A DNA stretch of 64,000 bases, taken from NCBI GenBank assembly GCA_963764505.1, contig CAVXSP010000001.1:2108001-2172000 (forward strand), given 5' to 3'. The notes below the pieces were generated by a model that saw nothing but the letters and a program-made list of their open reading frames with translations, made no database searches and was not told the origin of the DNA. Shown here piece after piece: positions 15,816 to 26,195 of the stretch; within the stretch, counting starts at the first letter, position 1, and every line of letters starts with the position of its first letter. Source of the DNA: CAVXSP01 sp963764505. Its GTDB lineage: Bacteria > Acidobacteriota > Vicinamibacteria > Vicinamibacterales > SCN-69-37. The position numbers and the translations under genes are program-made.

Positions 15816-18198
15816 GTGACGAGAGTCTCATCGAGAATCGTCGTCTCCGTCGTCGTCTCCGTCTTCGCCTTGGCGGTCGCGGCTCCGGCGTTGCGCGGCC
15901 AGTCGGGCGACGAGGCGCGGCGACGGGAGCTTCGCGACGAGCTGCTGCGCGTCCTGCAGCCGAGCCGCCCCCCCGCAACCGGCCGCATCAACGCGGTCGA
16001 CAAGACCTGGGAGGACTGGGTCCGCCGGACCGGCGAACTGCCGCCGGACTTCGACTCGATGCCGTCGATTCCGGAGCTGCCGGACCCGCTGCTCATGCAC
16101 GAGAACGGTCGAACGACGGCCGTGACCACGGCCGCGCAGTGGTCGACGCAGAAGACGCTCCTGCGCGGCGAGGTCGCGCACTGGATCTTCGGCACGATGC
16201 CGCCGGCGCCGGGCAACGTGCGGGCGACGGTGACCGCGTCGCGGCACGAGGGCGGCGCGACGGTGCGCGAGGTGCGCCTCGAGTTCGGGCCCGATCATCG
16301 CGCGACCCTGCGCGTGGAGCTCGTGATTCCCGACGGCGCCGGTCCGTTCCCCGTCTTCCTGACCAATCACCCGCGCACCGGTCCCTGGATCTACACGGCC
16401 GTGAGGCGCGGCTATATCGCCTGCGTCTATCGGGCTGCGGATCCGCGTCCCGGCGACGTCGACGACTCGGACGCGTGGATCGAGATCTATCCGGAGTCCG
16501 ACTGGTCCTCGCTCGCGCGGCGGGCCTGGGCGGCCTCGCGGGCGATCGACTACCTGGTGACGCTGCCGGAGGTGGACAAGAGCAAGATTGGCCTCGCGGG
16601 GCACTCGCGCAATGGCAAGCAGGCGCTTGTCGCCGCCGCGTTCGACGAGCGGATCGGCGCGATCATCGCCTCGAGCGGCAACAGCGGCGAGAGCGATCCC
16701 TGGCGCTACACGACCGAGCCGTTCGCCAACGAGAGCATCGAGCTCCTCGCCGGCGTGCAGCCGCACTGGTTCCACCCGCGGCTGCGGTTCTTCGCCGGCC
16801 GCGAGGACAAGCTGCCCGTGGATCAGAACACGCTGCTCGCGCTCGTCGCGCCGCGCGGCCTGATGATGTACTCGGGCTTCGCCGAGTCGGCGGGCAATCC
16901 GTTCGGGTTCGAGCAGGCCTACCGGTCCGCGCGCCGCGTGTATCAACTGCTCGGCCACGACGAGAACATCTGGCTGAGCCTGCGCGCCGGCGAGCACGAG
17001 ACCTTCGCCGGGGACGTCGAGCACTTCATGGACTTTCTCGACGCCGTCTTCAAGCGCAAGCCGCACCCGAAGGTCGAGACCTGGATCCTCGGCTACACGT
17101 TCGACGAGTGGCGGGCGTTGTCGGGCGAGGCCATCGATCCGATGCGCTACCCGGTCGCGACGTTCAACGCCGGCGACGATCCGGCGGCGCGGCGGAAGCG
17201 GATCGACTGGGCGCTCGGCGACGCGCCGCCGGGCGCGGCGCGGGTGCTGGCGCACACGCTGCCGCGGGGCGGCACCGGCGAAGGCTGGCTCTCGGCCATG
17301 TTCAAGCGCCCCGGCTCCGATGCGGCCACCCGGCAGAGCCTCGCGGCGAACGGCATGGGCTGGGCCGAGCTGCCGTTCGGCGACGACCTGAAGGCCGACC
17401 TCTTCTACCCGCTGGCCTCGCCGCGCGGGAAGTGGCCGGTTGTCGTCTGGCTGCACGGCTACAGCTATCAGTACCGGCTGGTCGATTGCGTCGCCCTGGG
17501 AGGCGACCGGCGCGGACTACCGGCTGGAGCAGCGTCCCTCGATTCCCGACCTCGTCAAGCGCGGTTTTGCCGTCCTCGCATTCGACCAGATCGGATTCGG
17601 CGCGCGCGTGCTCGACGCGCACGACTTCTACCGCCGCTATCCGAAGTGGTCGCTGATGGGGAAGATGGTCACCGACACGCGCGCGGCCATCGACGCCGTG
17701 GCGGCGCTCGACGAGGTCGACGCCTCGAGAATCTCGCTGATGGGCTACTCGCTCGGAGCCAAGGTCGGCTTGTTGACGATGGCGCTCGACGATCGCGTGC
17801 ACGCGCTGGCGGAGGTCTGCGGCTTCGATCCGCTGCGGCTCGACACCGCCGATCGAGGCGTGGAAGGGATCCGCCAGCTCTCGCACCTTCATGGGCTCAT
17901 GCCGCGGCTCGGATTCTTCGTCGGCAACGAAGCGCGTCTCCCGTTCGACTTCGACGAGGCGCTGGCGCTCGATGTGCGCGCGCCGGCCGGCGGCGGCACG
18001 CGGCCGGTGCTGGTGCTCGCGCCGACGCTCGATCGCTACGCGCGCATCGCCGACGTGCGCGCGGAAGTCGCGCACGTGACCGGCGCGACGCTCGAGACGC
18101 CGGTCGATTTCAACCGCTTCGGGCGGAAGTTCCAGGCACGCGTCGCCGACTGGCTCGAGCAACAGAACCGTCCGGCCCCCGGAGGAGTGACCCGATGA
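15816..18198 (+). CDS. Exported two-domain alpha/beta-hydrolase esterase, CE15/acetyl-xylan-esterase-like (one-base frameshift)
   Basis: The reconstructed 793-residue protein has a signal peptide (VVVSVFALAVAAPALRGQ) and two alpha/beta-hydrolase domains. Domain 1 (about 100-430) has the glucuronoyl-esterase-like nucleophile motif GLAGHSRNGKQA with Ser264, and a His in AGEHETFAGD. Domain 2 (about 540-790) has VVWLHGYSYQYR, VLAFDQIGFGARVLD and the nucleophile elbow LMGYSLGAK. An extra base near 17480 breaks domain 2; removal joins YRLSIASPWEATGADYRLEQ. GTG at 15816 is preceded by GGAGG at good spacing; ATG 15789 is an alternative. It overlaps the next gene (ATGA). Likely cleaves plant-polymer esters; substrate unknown. 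Confidence 0.78.
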
Positions 18199-20830
18199 CA
18201 CGGGCCCTGCGCCTCGCCATCGTTCCTGACGTGCTGCGCCGCGGCGGGCGTCGCGGCCAATGCCGGCGACGCCGGCGTCTCGGGGATCCGGGCGCAAAGC
18301 CCCCGGTTCCAGCGAGGCCGCGGAAATCAGGCGCCCGTGGCGCCGATGCCGCCGGCGCCGGCGCCCGTGCTGAACCCCGACGAGGGACTGCGATCGCTCC
18401 GCGTCGCCACGGGCTTCAAGGCCGAGATTGCGGCCGCCGATCCGCTCATCCACGCGCCGGTCGAGATCCAGTTCGGTCCCGATGGACGTCTGTGGGTCGT
18501 CGAGATGAACGGCTACTCGCCCGTGCTCGGCGGCGCCGGGGAGGATGCCCCGAACGGGCGCGTCGTGACCTTGCGCGACCGCGACGGCGACGGACGGTTC
18601 GACGAGGCGACGGTGTTCCTGGATCACCTCGTCCTGCCGCGATCCATCGAACTGGTCGGCGACGGCGTGCTCGTCGGCGCGCCGCCGGAGCTCGCCTACT
18701 GGCGCGACACCGACGGGGACGGCAAGGCCGACACGAAGCTGGTCGTCGCCACCGACTACGGCGCGAAGCCGAATCCGGCGCTGCCGCTCTCCACCAACGC
18801 GGAGCTGTTCCCGAACGGCGGGCTGTGGGCGTACGACAACTGGATCTACAGCGCGGCGTACCAGAAGAAGCTCAGGTTCGCGGACGGCGCATTCCAGATC
18901 GAGCCGACGATCTTCCGCGGGCAGTGGGGCTTCACGCAGGACGACTACGGCCGCTTCTTCTACAACGACAACACGCACTCGCTGCACGGCGACATCGTCT
19001 TCGGCGCCTACCTGCAACGGAATCCGGACTACCCGAGGCTCGGGGGCACGAACGTCAACATCGCGGCGGACGAGTTCGTCTGGCCGGGGCATCCGACGCC
19101 CGGGGTGACGAGCGGCGGCCAGCCGGCGCGCGAGCTGCGCGACGGGGTGCTCTTCAAGTTCACCGCCGCGTGCGGTCCCTGGATTTACCGGGGCGATCTG
19201 ATGCCCGAGCTCTACGGGAACGCGTTCGTCGCGGAGCCCACCGGGAATCTCGTGCAGCGGAAAGTGCTCACGGAAGAGCACGGCTCGCTCGTCGGCCGGA
19301 ACCCGTACGACCGCGCCGAGTTCATCACCTCGAACGACGAACGCTTCCGTCCCGTGAACTTCTCCACCGGCCCCGACGGCGCGCTCTACGTCGTCGACAT
19401 GTACCGCGGCATCGTCGAGCACCACAGCCTGATTTCGGCGTACCTGCGCGAGGAGATCAAATCGCATCAACTCGAGGGACCGTGACGATCGCGGCCGCAT
19501 CTACAGAATCGTGCCGGCGGACCGGCCTGCGCCGCGTGCGACGCAGATTGGGACGCTGACGAGCGCGCAGTGGGTCGAGCACCTGGGGGACGCGAACGCG
19601 TGGTGGCGCGAGACGGCGCAGCGCCTCCTGGTCGAGCGGCACGACCCCGCCGTGACGGCCGCGATCCGGCGTGTCGCCACGTCGAGCCAGAACCCGCTGG
19701 GCCGCGTGCAGGCGCTGTGGACGCTCGAAGGGGTCGGCGCGATCGACCGGCCGACCGTCGTGGCCGCCCTTGGCGACTCGTCGCCGGTCGTGCGCGCGTC
19801 CGCGCTGCGGCTCAGCGAGCGGTTCTTCGAGCACGCCGACGGCCGCGCGGACCTGCTCGCGCGCGTGTTCGCGCTGACCAAGGATCCGTCCCCCGACGTG
19901 CAGTTGCAGGCCGTGCTCTCTTTCGGAGAAGCGCACGAGGGGTCGCAGGACGTCGCGCTCGCCCAGGCGGTGCGTGCGCTGCCGTCGAACCGGTTCGTGC
20001 TCGATGCCTTCTACAGCGGGCTGGGCGGCCGCGAGCTGCCGCTGCTCGAGCGCCTGCTGAGCGATCCGGGATGGCCTGCCGGCGACGCGGACGCCACGGC
20101 CATCCTGGCCGGGCTGGCGCGCGGCATCCTCGCGTCGCGGCAGACGCCGGCGATCGAGCGGCTGATCTCGATCGCGGCCTCGCAGCTTGCGGCCTCGCCG
20201 GCGCGCGCCGCCGCGCTGGTCGACGGCATGGTCGCCGCTGCCACCGGCCCTGGCTCGTCGCGGCGCCCGCTCCAGTTTTCGAAGGAGCCGGACGGGCTCG
20301 CCGTCCTCCTGGCGAATTCGGAGTTGAAGGCGCAGCTCGAAAAGACGACGGCGCCGCCGCCCGCGCCGTCGGCGAGCGATTCGTTCCTCTGGCCCGGCAA
20401 GCCCGGCGTTGCCCCCGCGATCGCGCCCGCGCCGCTCACGCCGACCGAACAGGCGCGCTTCGAGGCCGGCCGGACGGTGTTCACCACGATCTGCGCCGCC
20501 TGCCATCTTCAGAGCGGCAAGGGCCAGGAGGGGCTCGCGCCGCCGCTGCTCGACTCCGACTGGATTCTCGGGAACCCGCAGGCCATCGTTCGCATCGTCC
20601 TGTACGGCGTGAGCGGGGCGCTCACCGTCTCGGGCCGTCCCTTCATGGGCGAGATGCCCGGCCTGGGCGCGCTCACCGACGATCAGATTGCGTCGGTGCT
20701 CACGTATCTGCGCCGCGAGTGGGGCCACACCGCGGCGCCGATCGATCCGGCGCTCGTCCGCGCGATTCGCGCCGAGACGGCCGGCCGCGTGAATCCCTAC
20801 GGCTGGCGGGAGCTGAATCCCTACCGGTAG
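18195..20830 (+). CDS. PVC-type heme-binding CxxCH protein: beta-propeller, HEAT repeats, cytochrome c (two frameshifts)
   Basis: These exported proteins join a six-bladed quinoprotein-like propeller to HEAT repeats and a c-type heme. After a signal peptide come GFKAEIAAADPLIHAPVEIQ, FGPDGRLWVVEMNGYSP, Asp-rich loops RDRDGDGRFDEATVF and RDTDGDGKADTKLV, and GPDGALYVVDMYRGIVEHH. HEAT-like helices follow, then heme motif CAACH near residue 765 in TICAACHLQSGKGQ. Extra bases at 18223-18224 (TT) and 19480-19481 (CC) break the frame; removal gives MTRALRLAIVLTCCAAA and LEGRDDRGRIYRIVP, and 877 residues. It lacks the C-terminal discoidin domain of the paralogues at 31.2 and 53.4 kb. ATGA overlap with the esterase suggests joint expression. 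Confidence 0.8.
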
Positions 20831-20836
20831 CCGGCG

Positions 20837-21727
20837 TCACCGCCGGAGACCGCCGGCGCCGCCCGGCAGGCGATGGAGCGCCAGGATCTCGCTGTCGCTC
20901 AGCGCCCGGTTGAAGATCGACAGGTCGTCGAACAGCCCCGCGTAGTTGACGCCGAGGCGAATCGTCGCGCCGGTCGCGTCCCACGTGAGCGGCTCTGGAA
21001 TGGACGGGATCGTTCCCCGGAGCGCGCCGTCGAGGTAGAACCGGGCGCTGCCGGGCTGCGTGCCGTTCAGCCCTGCGAAGGTGAACGCGACATGCGTCCA
21101 CGTGCCGCGCGCGTACGGCGTCGGCGTGACCGCCGCGACGTGGCGCAGAAAGGCCGGGCTGGTCTGGCCCGTCGCGCGCTCCGGGTTCCACGCCGCGAGG
21201 TCGCCGAAGACGCCGAGCCGGTTGTGCCGGGGCGTGTCGTTGGTGAAGTCCACCCAGAGCGCCGCGTTGTTGTAGGCCTTGTCGGTGAGCTGGATCGGGT
21301 CGGCGAATCCGGTCAGGTCCTGCTCGGGATCGAGGCGCAGCCAGAACGAGACGGTGCCGCTCCAGTCCTGTGCGCGATAGGCGACGTTGCGCTCCGCCCG
21401 GTAGTAGATGGCCATCGTGTTCTTCGCGCGGAACTGCAGCGCGCCGCCGTACTTGCCCGCACCCGAGACGATGCTGGCGGTCGGGCTTCGCAGGCCCGGC
21501 TCGGCCGCCTGGAGGTTCGCGTACGAGGCGGCCGTGAAGACGCGCGTGTCGCCGAGTCCGAAATCGGCATCCGCGCTGGCGTCGAACGACGCGTGGAACG
21601 TCAGGGACGAGGCGAGCGCAGCCTGCGCGCCGCGTGCCTGCGGGCCGTCCCCGACGAAACCGATTGCCGCCGCCGCCGACAGGCCGCACAACACCCGGGC
21701 CATCGGAGATCGAAGGGCGCTGACCAT
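20837..21727 (-). CDS. Exported LamG (concanavalin A-like) domain protein
   Basis: The 296-residue product has a signal peptide (CGLSAAAAIGFVGDGPQARG) and one LamG/ConA-like lectin domain. FHASFDASADADFGLG, GKYGGALQFRAKNTMAIYY, WSGTVSFWLRLDPEQDL, RGTWTHVAFTFAGLNG, ARFYLDGALRG and FDDLSIFNRALSDSEILALH are the usual strands. LamG_3 domains of this form bind glycans or act as extracellular modules. The ATG at 21727 is chosen because GGGAGGAG precedes it; a longer in-frame start at 21754 has none. It ends 6 bases from the convergent PVC-type gene. Ligand unknown. Confidence 0.8.
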   Translation of the reverse strand: MVSALRSPMARVLCGLSAAAAIGFVGDGPQARGAQAALASSLTFHASFDASADADFGLGDTRVFTAASYANLQAAEPGLRSPTASIVSGAGKYGGALQFRAKNTMAIYYRAERNVAYRAQDWSGTVSFWLRLDPEQDLTGFADPIQLTDKAYNNAALWVDFTNDTPRHNRLGVFGDLAAWNPERATGQTSPAFLRHVAAVTPTPYARGTWTHVAFTFAGLNGTQPGSARFYLDGALRGTIPSIPEPLTWDATGATIRLGVNYAGLFDDLSIFNRALSDSEILALHRLPGGAGGLRR

Positions 21728-21831
21728 GGGCTCCTCCCGGTGATTGGCCAGCATCCTACTCCGAATCCCAGGAAGGATCCGACCGGCCCCTTTCGTGCTA
21801 GATTCAGCGCACCGTTGGCCCCTGTCACGCG

Positions 21832-22972
21832 ATGACTCGACGCGATTTTCTGGAGAGGTCGGCGATCGCGCCGGCCGTGCTGGCCGTGCGACAGGGCACG
21901 TACACGGCCGAGCCCGAGTTCGTCCCGCTCTTCGACGGCGTGTCGCTGAACGGCTGGACCGTCGCGGACGGACCGGAGTCCGCGTTCTACGTCGACGACG
22001 GCGCGATCGTGGTGCACGAGAGCGCGGGGTTTCCGACGTGGCTGCGGTCGGCGCGGGAATACGAGAACTTCGATCTTCGCGGCGAGTTCTTCGTGAAGGG
22101 CTGGACGAACTCCGGCATCTACCTGCACGCGCCGGAGCACGGCCGGAACATCTGGTGCGGGCTGAAGATCAACATCTTCCAGCAGGTCGATCGCACCCCG
22201 AAGCCCGAGTCGATGGGATCGATCTTTCCGATCGTGCCGCCGCTGAAGGTGAACGTGAGGAACAACGGCGAGTGGAACAGCTTCCGGATCCTGATGGACT
22301 GGCCGAAGCTCCAGGTCTGGACGAACGACGAGCTGATCCAGGACGTGGACATCGAGACGGTTCCCGAGTTGCAGGGCCGGCTGCGGAGCGGCTATCTGGG
22401 GCTCGAGTCGCTGTCGTATCCGATCCGGTTTCGCGCGCTGCGCGTGCGCGAGCTGCCGTCGAAGGTGACCTGGACGCCGCTCTACGCATCCGCCCCGGAT
22501 TTCGCGAACTGGCGCATCCTCGACGGCAAGCCGGTGTTCAAGGCCCTCGGGGCCGTGCTCCACGGCGACGGCGACGGGCACTTCGGCACCAACGAGACGT
22601 TCGGCGATTTCGAGCTGCAGATGTCGCTGCGGCACGTGCGGCACCACAACGGCGGCGTCGTGTTCGGGGCGGCCGGGCAGGGCGGCGCGGGGCGCCGGTA
22701 CGAAATCCAGCTTCATGACGTCGAGGGCGCGCACTATCCCACGGGCTCGCTGTACAGCGTGAAGCGCTCCAGCTATCCGCGGATCGAGCCCGAGCAGTGG
22801 TGGTTGTTCCAGTTGCGCGTGAAAGGCTCGTCGTGCACGGTCCGCTGCAACGGCGACACCGTGCTCGACTACGACGGGCTGGTGACACCCAACGAAGGTC
22901 CCATCGGGCTGCAGGCGCACGACCCCGGCCGCTGGACGGAATACAAGCGGATCCTCGTCCGGCGGATTCTGA
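21832..22972 (+). CDS. Protein with two DUF1080 (3-keto-disaccharide hydrolase family) domains (C-terminal frameshift likely)
   Basis: DUF1080 proteins are jelly-roll enzymes or modules named for 3-keto-glycoside hydrolysis. Repeat 1 (about residues 25-205) has FVPLFDGVSLNGWTV, YENFDLRGEFFVKGWTNSGIYLHA and WNSFRILMDWPKLQVWTNDE. Repeat 2 (about 215-378) has GTNETFGDFELQMSLRHVRHHNGGVVFG, RYEIQLHDVEG and WWLFQLRVKGSSCTVRCNGD. The N-terminus MTRRDFLERSAIAPAVLAV is Tat-like but short. As read, the frame runs to 23205 inside the next gene. A single extra base near 22966 would end it at TGA 22970-22972, as ILVRRF, giving 379 residues; I infer that end. Confidence 0.78.
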
Positions 22973-23042
22973 GGCGCCGCATGAGTCGTGCGCGCGAACG
23001 CCGGCCCGGTGTAGGATGCCGGGGATTTTCCGAGGTGCAGAG

Positions 23043-23910
23043 ATGGGCTCACGAAGGGACTTTCTGGCCACGTTGGGGGCGGGATTGGCGGGCGTCGCGG
23101 CCGTACGGGCACAGGAGCCGGCGCCGAGGCCACAGGGGCGCGGCTCGTCGTTCCTCGGAGAGGGCGGACGCCGGCAGGCGCCGCCGCCGATCGTGCGGAA
23201 CGTGAAGACGACCCCGCTCTTCAAGAGCCCGGAGGGCTATCCAAACGGCATCGCGGTCGCGCCGGAAGGACTCTGGATCTGCGAGCAGAAGACCGACCAC
23301 GCCGTGCTGGTGGACTGGAGCGGCAAGCTGCTCAAGACGGTGCCGACCGAGGCGAAGAACTCGAGCGGCATCGGCTACGGCGACGGCTGCATCTGGATGG
23401 CCGGCAACTCCGCGCAGGCGGAGGGCATCTTCCAGACCGACCTGACCGGCAAGACGATCTCGCACCGGCAGATTCCGCTCGGCCCGCCGGAGAACGGCGG
23501 CGGCTGTCACGGGGCGGCGTACGTGGACGGCAAGCTGTACATTGCCGCGCTCCGCCTGAAGGGGATCCTGCGCGTCGACGCGCAGACCTGGGCGCCCGAG
23601 CTCCTCATTCCGGTACTCGGTCAACCGGGCCCACGGCATCGCCTACGACGCGAAGGACCACTCCCTCTGGATGGTGAGCGGCAACCCGGCGAGTTCGAGT
23701 CAGACCGCGGCATCGATGGGACTGACGCAGTTCGACGCGGCGACCGGCCGCGTCGTGTCGACCGCGGTGTTCGCGGAGAGCGACTGCGATCCGCACGGGC
23801 TCGCATGGCACGACGGCGAGCTCTACAGCTGCGATGCCGGCATTCACCCCGGCTGGCCGGACGACATCAGTCCGACGCACGGATATATCTTCAAGATCAG
23901 TGTCGGCTAG
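23043..23910 (+). CDS. Exported NHL/SMP-30-like beta-propeller protein (one-base frameshift)
   Basis: The start MGSRRDFLATLGAGLAGVAAVRAQ is a Tat signal. After a Gly/Arg/Pro-rich spacer the protein shows propeller strands: YPNGIAVAPEGLWICEQKTDHAVLVDWSGKLLK, SSGIGYGDGCIWMAGN, GGCHGAAYVDGKLYIAALRLKGILRVDAQTW, LTQFDAATGRVVS and DPHGLAWHDGELYSCDAGIH. An extra G at 23612-23613 breaks the frame; removal gives IPYSVNRAHGIAYDAKDHSLWMVSGN and 288 residues. The His and Asp clusters fit a metal-centred propeller such as SMP-30 gluconolactonases, but catalytic residues cannot be assigned. It lies upstream of a PQQ dehydrogenase. Confidence 0.75.
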
Positions 23911-23976
23911 CGTTGCCCGTTCGGCCGCGCCGAGCGGCACCGGCAGGAACTCGACGCAATCCACGGTTTTCGATCC

Positions 23977-26148
23977 ATGACCCTTCGTTCGATCACGTTC
24001 GTGACCCTGGCGGCGCTCGCGGTGGCCACCGGCGCGCTGAGGGCCCGCCAGGATCCCGCCGCGGCGGGGCAGACGACCTCCGGAGACGCCGCCGCCGGCG
24101 AGTCGCTGTTCTTCGGGAAGGCGGACTGCGCCGCCTGTCACGAGGTGAACGGCCGCGGTGGGATCGCCGGACCGGATCTCTCGGGCGCGGCGCGGCTCCC
24201 GGCGTCGGTCCTGCGGGAGAAGATCGTGGATCCGAACGCCGCGCCGGCCGGCCGCGGCGGCAGCGGCCGCGGCCGCGGATTCGGCGGGCCGGCCGCCGCC
24301 GCGCCGCCGACGACGATCATCGCCAAGACACGCGACGGGGAGGAGATTCGCGGCGTACGACGCAACGAGGACACCTTCACGCTGCAGCTGGTCGACATGA
24401 AGGGGCAGTTGCACCTGCTGGACAAGCTGACGCTCGCGTCGGTCACGACGCAGAACACGTCACTGATGCCGGCCGACTACGCCACGCGGCTGTCGAGCGC
24501 TGAAGTGGACGATCTCGTCGCCTATCTCCGGACGTTGCAGGGACGGGATCTCGCGAAGACGGCGCTGGCGCCGCCGCCGCCCGGCGGCGTGACGTACGAA
24601 CGGCTGCGCAACGCAAGGAGCGAGCCGCAGAACTGGCTCATGTACTGGGGCGACTACCAGGGCACGCGCTACTCTTCGCTCGACGGCATCGACACGGGCA
24701 ACGTCCACCTGCTGCGTCCCGCCTGGTCCATTCCGATTCCGGCGGACGGGGTCGCGGAGAGCACGCCGATCGTCGTCGATGGCGTGATGTACACGTCCGC
24801 CGGCGCGAATCAGCGGAGCGTCACGGCGATCGACGCCCGCACCGGCCGGCTGATCTGGCGGTGGATGCGCCAGCAGAAGACGCGGAATCCGGGCGAGACC
24901 GACGTCGTGAACCGCGGCGTCGCGGTGGCGGGTCAGCGCGTGTTCGTGGGGACCGGCGACGCCTTCCTGATCTGCCTGGACGCGAGAACCGGGTTGGAGC
25001 TGTGGGAAGTGCAGATCGGCGACACGATGGAGGGCTACAACGTCACGAGCCCGCCGCTCATCGTGAAGGACAAGATCCTCATCGGCCACGCGGGCGCGGA
25101 GTACGCGCTGCGCGGCTACCTCGACGCCTACGACATGAATGGCCGCCGGCTCTGGCGGTTCTACACGATTCCGGCGCCGGGCGAGCCCGGCAGCGAGACG
25201 TGGCAGGGCGAGAGCTGGAAGACCGGCGGCGGCAGCACGTGGCTGACGGGGACGTACGACCCGGAGCTCGACACCGTGTACTGGCCGATCGCGAATCCGG
25301 CCGCCATGACGGATCGCTCGGTGCGGGGCGACGGCGACAACCTGTACACCGATTCGGTCGTGGCGCTCGACCCCGACACCGGCCAGCGCAAGTGGCACTA
25401 TCAGTTCACGCCGAACGACGGGCACGACTGGGACTCCACCCAGGACATGATGCTCGTCGACCGGATGTGGCATGGGCAGAACCGCAAGCTGCTCTTGCAC
25501 GCCGACCGGAACGCGCACTTCTACGTGCTCGATCGCACGACGGGCCAGTTCCTGGCGGCCTGGCCGTTCGTCTACCAGAACTGGAACGCGGGCTTCGACG
25601 CCAACGGCCGGCCGAAGCCGGTGCCCGGCTCGAACTCGAGCCCCGAAGGCAGCTTCTTCGTGTATCCCACGGGCGGCGGCGCCACGAACTGGCAGTCGCC
25701 GTCCTACAGTCCGCTCACCGGCTACTTCTATCTCGAGTATTCGGAGAACGGCGCGCAGTACGTGAGTGCGCCGCAGACGCCCGAGAAGGGACGCGAGTAT
25801 CTGGGCCGCGGACGCGCCGCTGCGCCGGCGGTCCGCAAGCCGGACGAGCCGGCCCCGAGCGCGGGCGTGAAAGCGCTCGACGTGGAGACCGGCAAGACCG
25901 TCTGGGATTTCAAGCTGTTCCAGGGGTCGCTCTCGAACGGCGTGCTCGCGACGGCCGGAGGGATCCTGTTCGCCTCGTCCCGCGACGGCAACCTGATCGC
26001 GCTCGACGCCAGGACGGGCCGGCACCTCTGGCACTACCAGACGGGAGCGGGGCACGCCGCGTCGCCGGTGAGCTACGCGATCGACGGACGTCAGTACATC
26101 GCCCTGTCGGCCGGGAACACGGTGTACAGCTTTGCCCTGGCGCAGTGA
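23977..26148 (+). CDS. Exported PQQ-dependent dehydrogenase with N-terminal cytochrome c domain
   Basis: This is an intact 723-residue periplasmic quinoprotein. A signal peptide is followed by a cytochrome c domain with heme motif CAACH at 51-55 and a likely Met ligand in NTSLMPADY. A Gly/Arg-rich insert sits inside this heme domain. The eight-bladed PQQ propeller starts near residue 210: WLMYWGDYQGTRYSSLDGID, ESTPIVVDGVMYTS, VTAIDARTGRLIWRW, GDAFLICLDARTGLELWE, GHAGAEYALRGYLDAYD, NDGHDWDSTQDMMLVD, LLHADRNAHFYVLDRTTG and GGILFASSRDGNLIALDARTGRHLWHYQTG. Unusually the heme is N-terminal rather than C-terminal as in quinohemoprotein alcohol dehydrogenases. It probably oxidises an alcohol or sugar. 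Confidence 0.9.
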   Translation: MTLRSITFVTLAALAVATGALRARQDPAAAGQTTSGDAAAGESLFFGKADCAACHEVNGRGGIAGPDLSGAARLPASVLREKIVDPNAAPAGRGGSGRGRGFGGPAAAAPPTTIIAKTRDGEEIRGVRRNEDTFTLQLVDMKGQLHLLDKLTLASVTTQNTSLMPADYATRLSSAEVDDLVAYLRTLQGRDLAKTALAPPPPGGVTYERLRNARSEPQNWLMYWGDYQGTRYSSLDGIDTGNVHLLRPAWSIPIPADGVAESTPIVVDGVMYTSAGANQRSVTAIDARTGRLIWRWMRQQKTRNPGETDVVNRGVAVAGQRVFVGTGDAFLICLDARTGLELWEVQIGDTMEGYNVTSPPLIVKDKILIGHAGAEYALRGYLDAYDMNGRRLWRFYTIPAPGEPGSETWQGESWKTGGGSTWLTGTYDPELDTVYWPIANPAAMTDRSVRGDGDNLYTDSVVALDPDTGQRKWHYQFTPNDGHDWDSTQDMMLVDRMWHGQNRKLLLHADRNAHFYVLDRTTGQFLAAWPFVYQNWNAGFDANGRPKPVPGSNSSPEGSFFVYPTGGGATNWQSPSYSPLTGYFYLEYSENGAQYVSAPQTPEKGREYLGRGRAAAPAVRKPDEPAPSAGVKALDVETGKTVWDFKLFQGSLSNGVLATAGGILFASSRDGNLIALDARTGRHLWHYQTGAGHAASPVSYAIDGRQYIALSAGNTVYSFALAQ

Positions 26149-26195
26149 GCGCGCCAGGCCGCTCCAGGCCCTGATGGCTCGATGAGAGGACAGGT

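Noticed and set aside
15663..19559. A nearly 1300-codon frame starting in the esterase and running into the PVC-type gene
   Set aside because: It leaves the esterase frame at the extra base near 17480 and then reads nonsense across two genes.
18195..20830. Calling the 18.2-kb gene two proteins (propeller, and HEAT-cytochrome)
   Set aside because: The paralogue at 53.4 kb has both parts in one intact frame, and the break at 19480 is repaired by one base.
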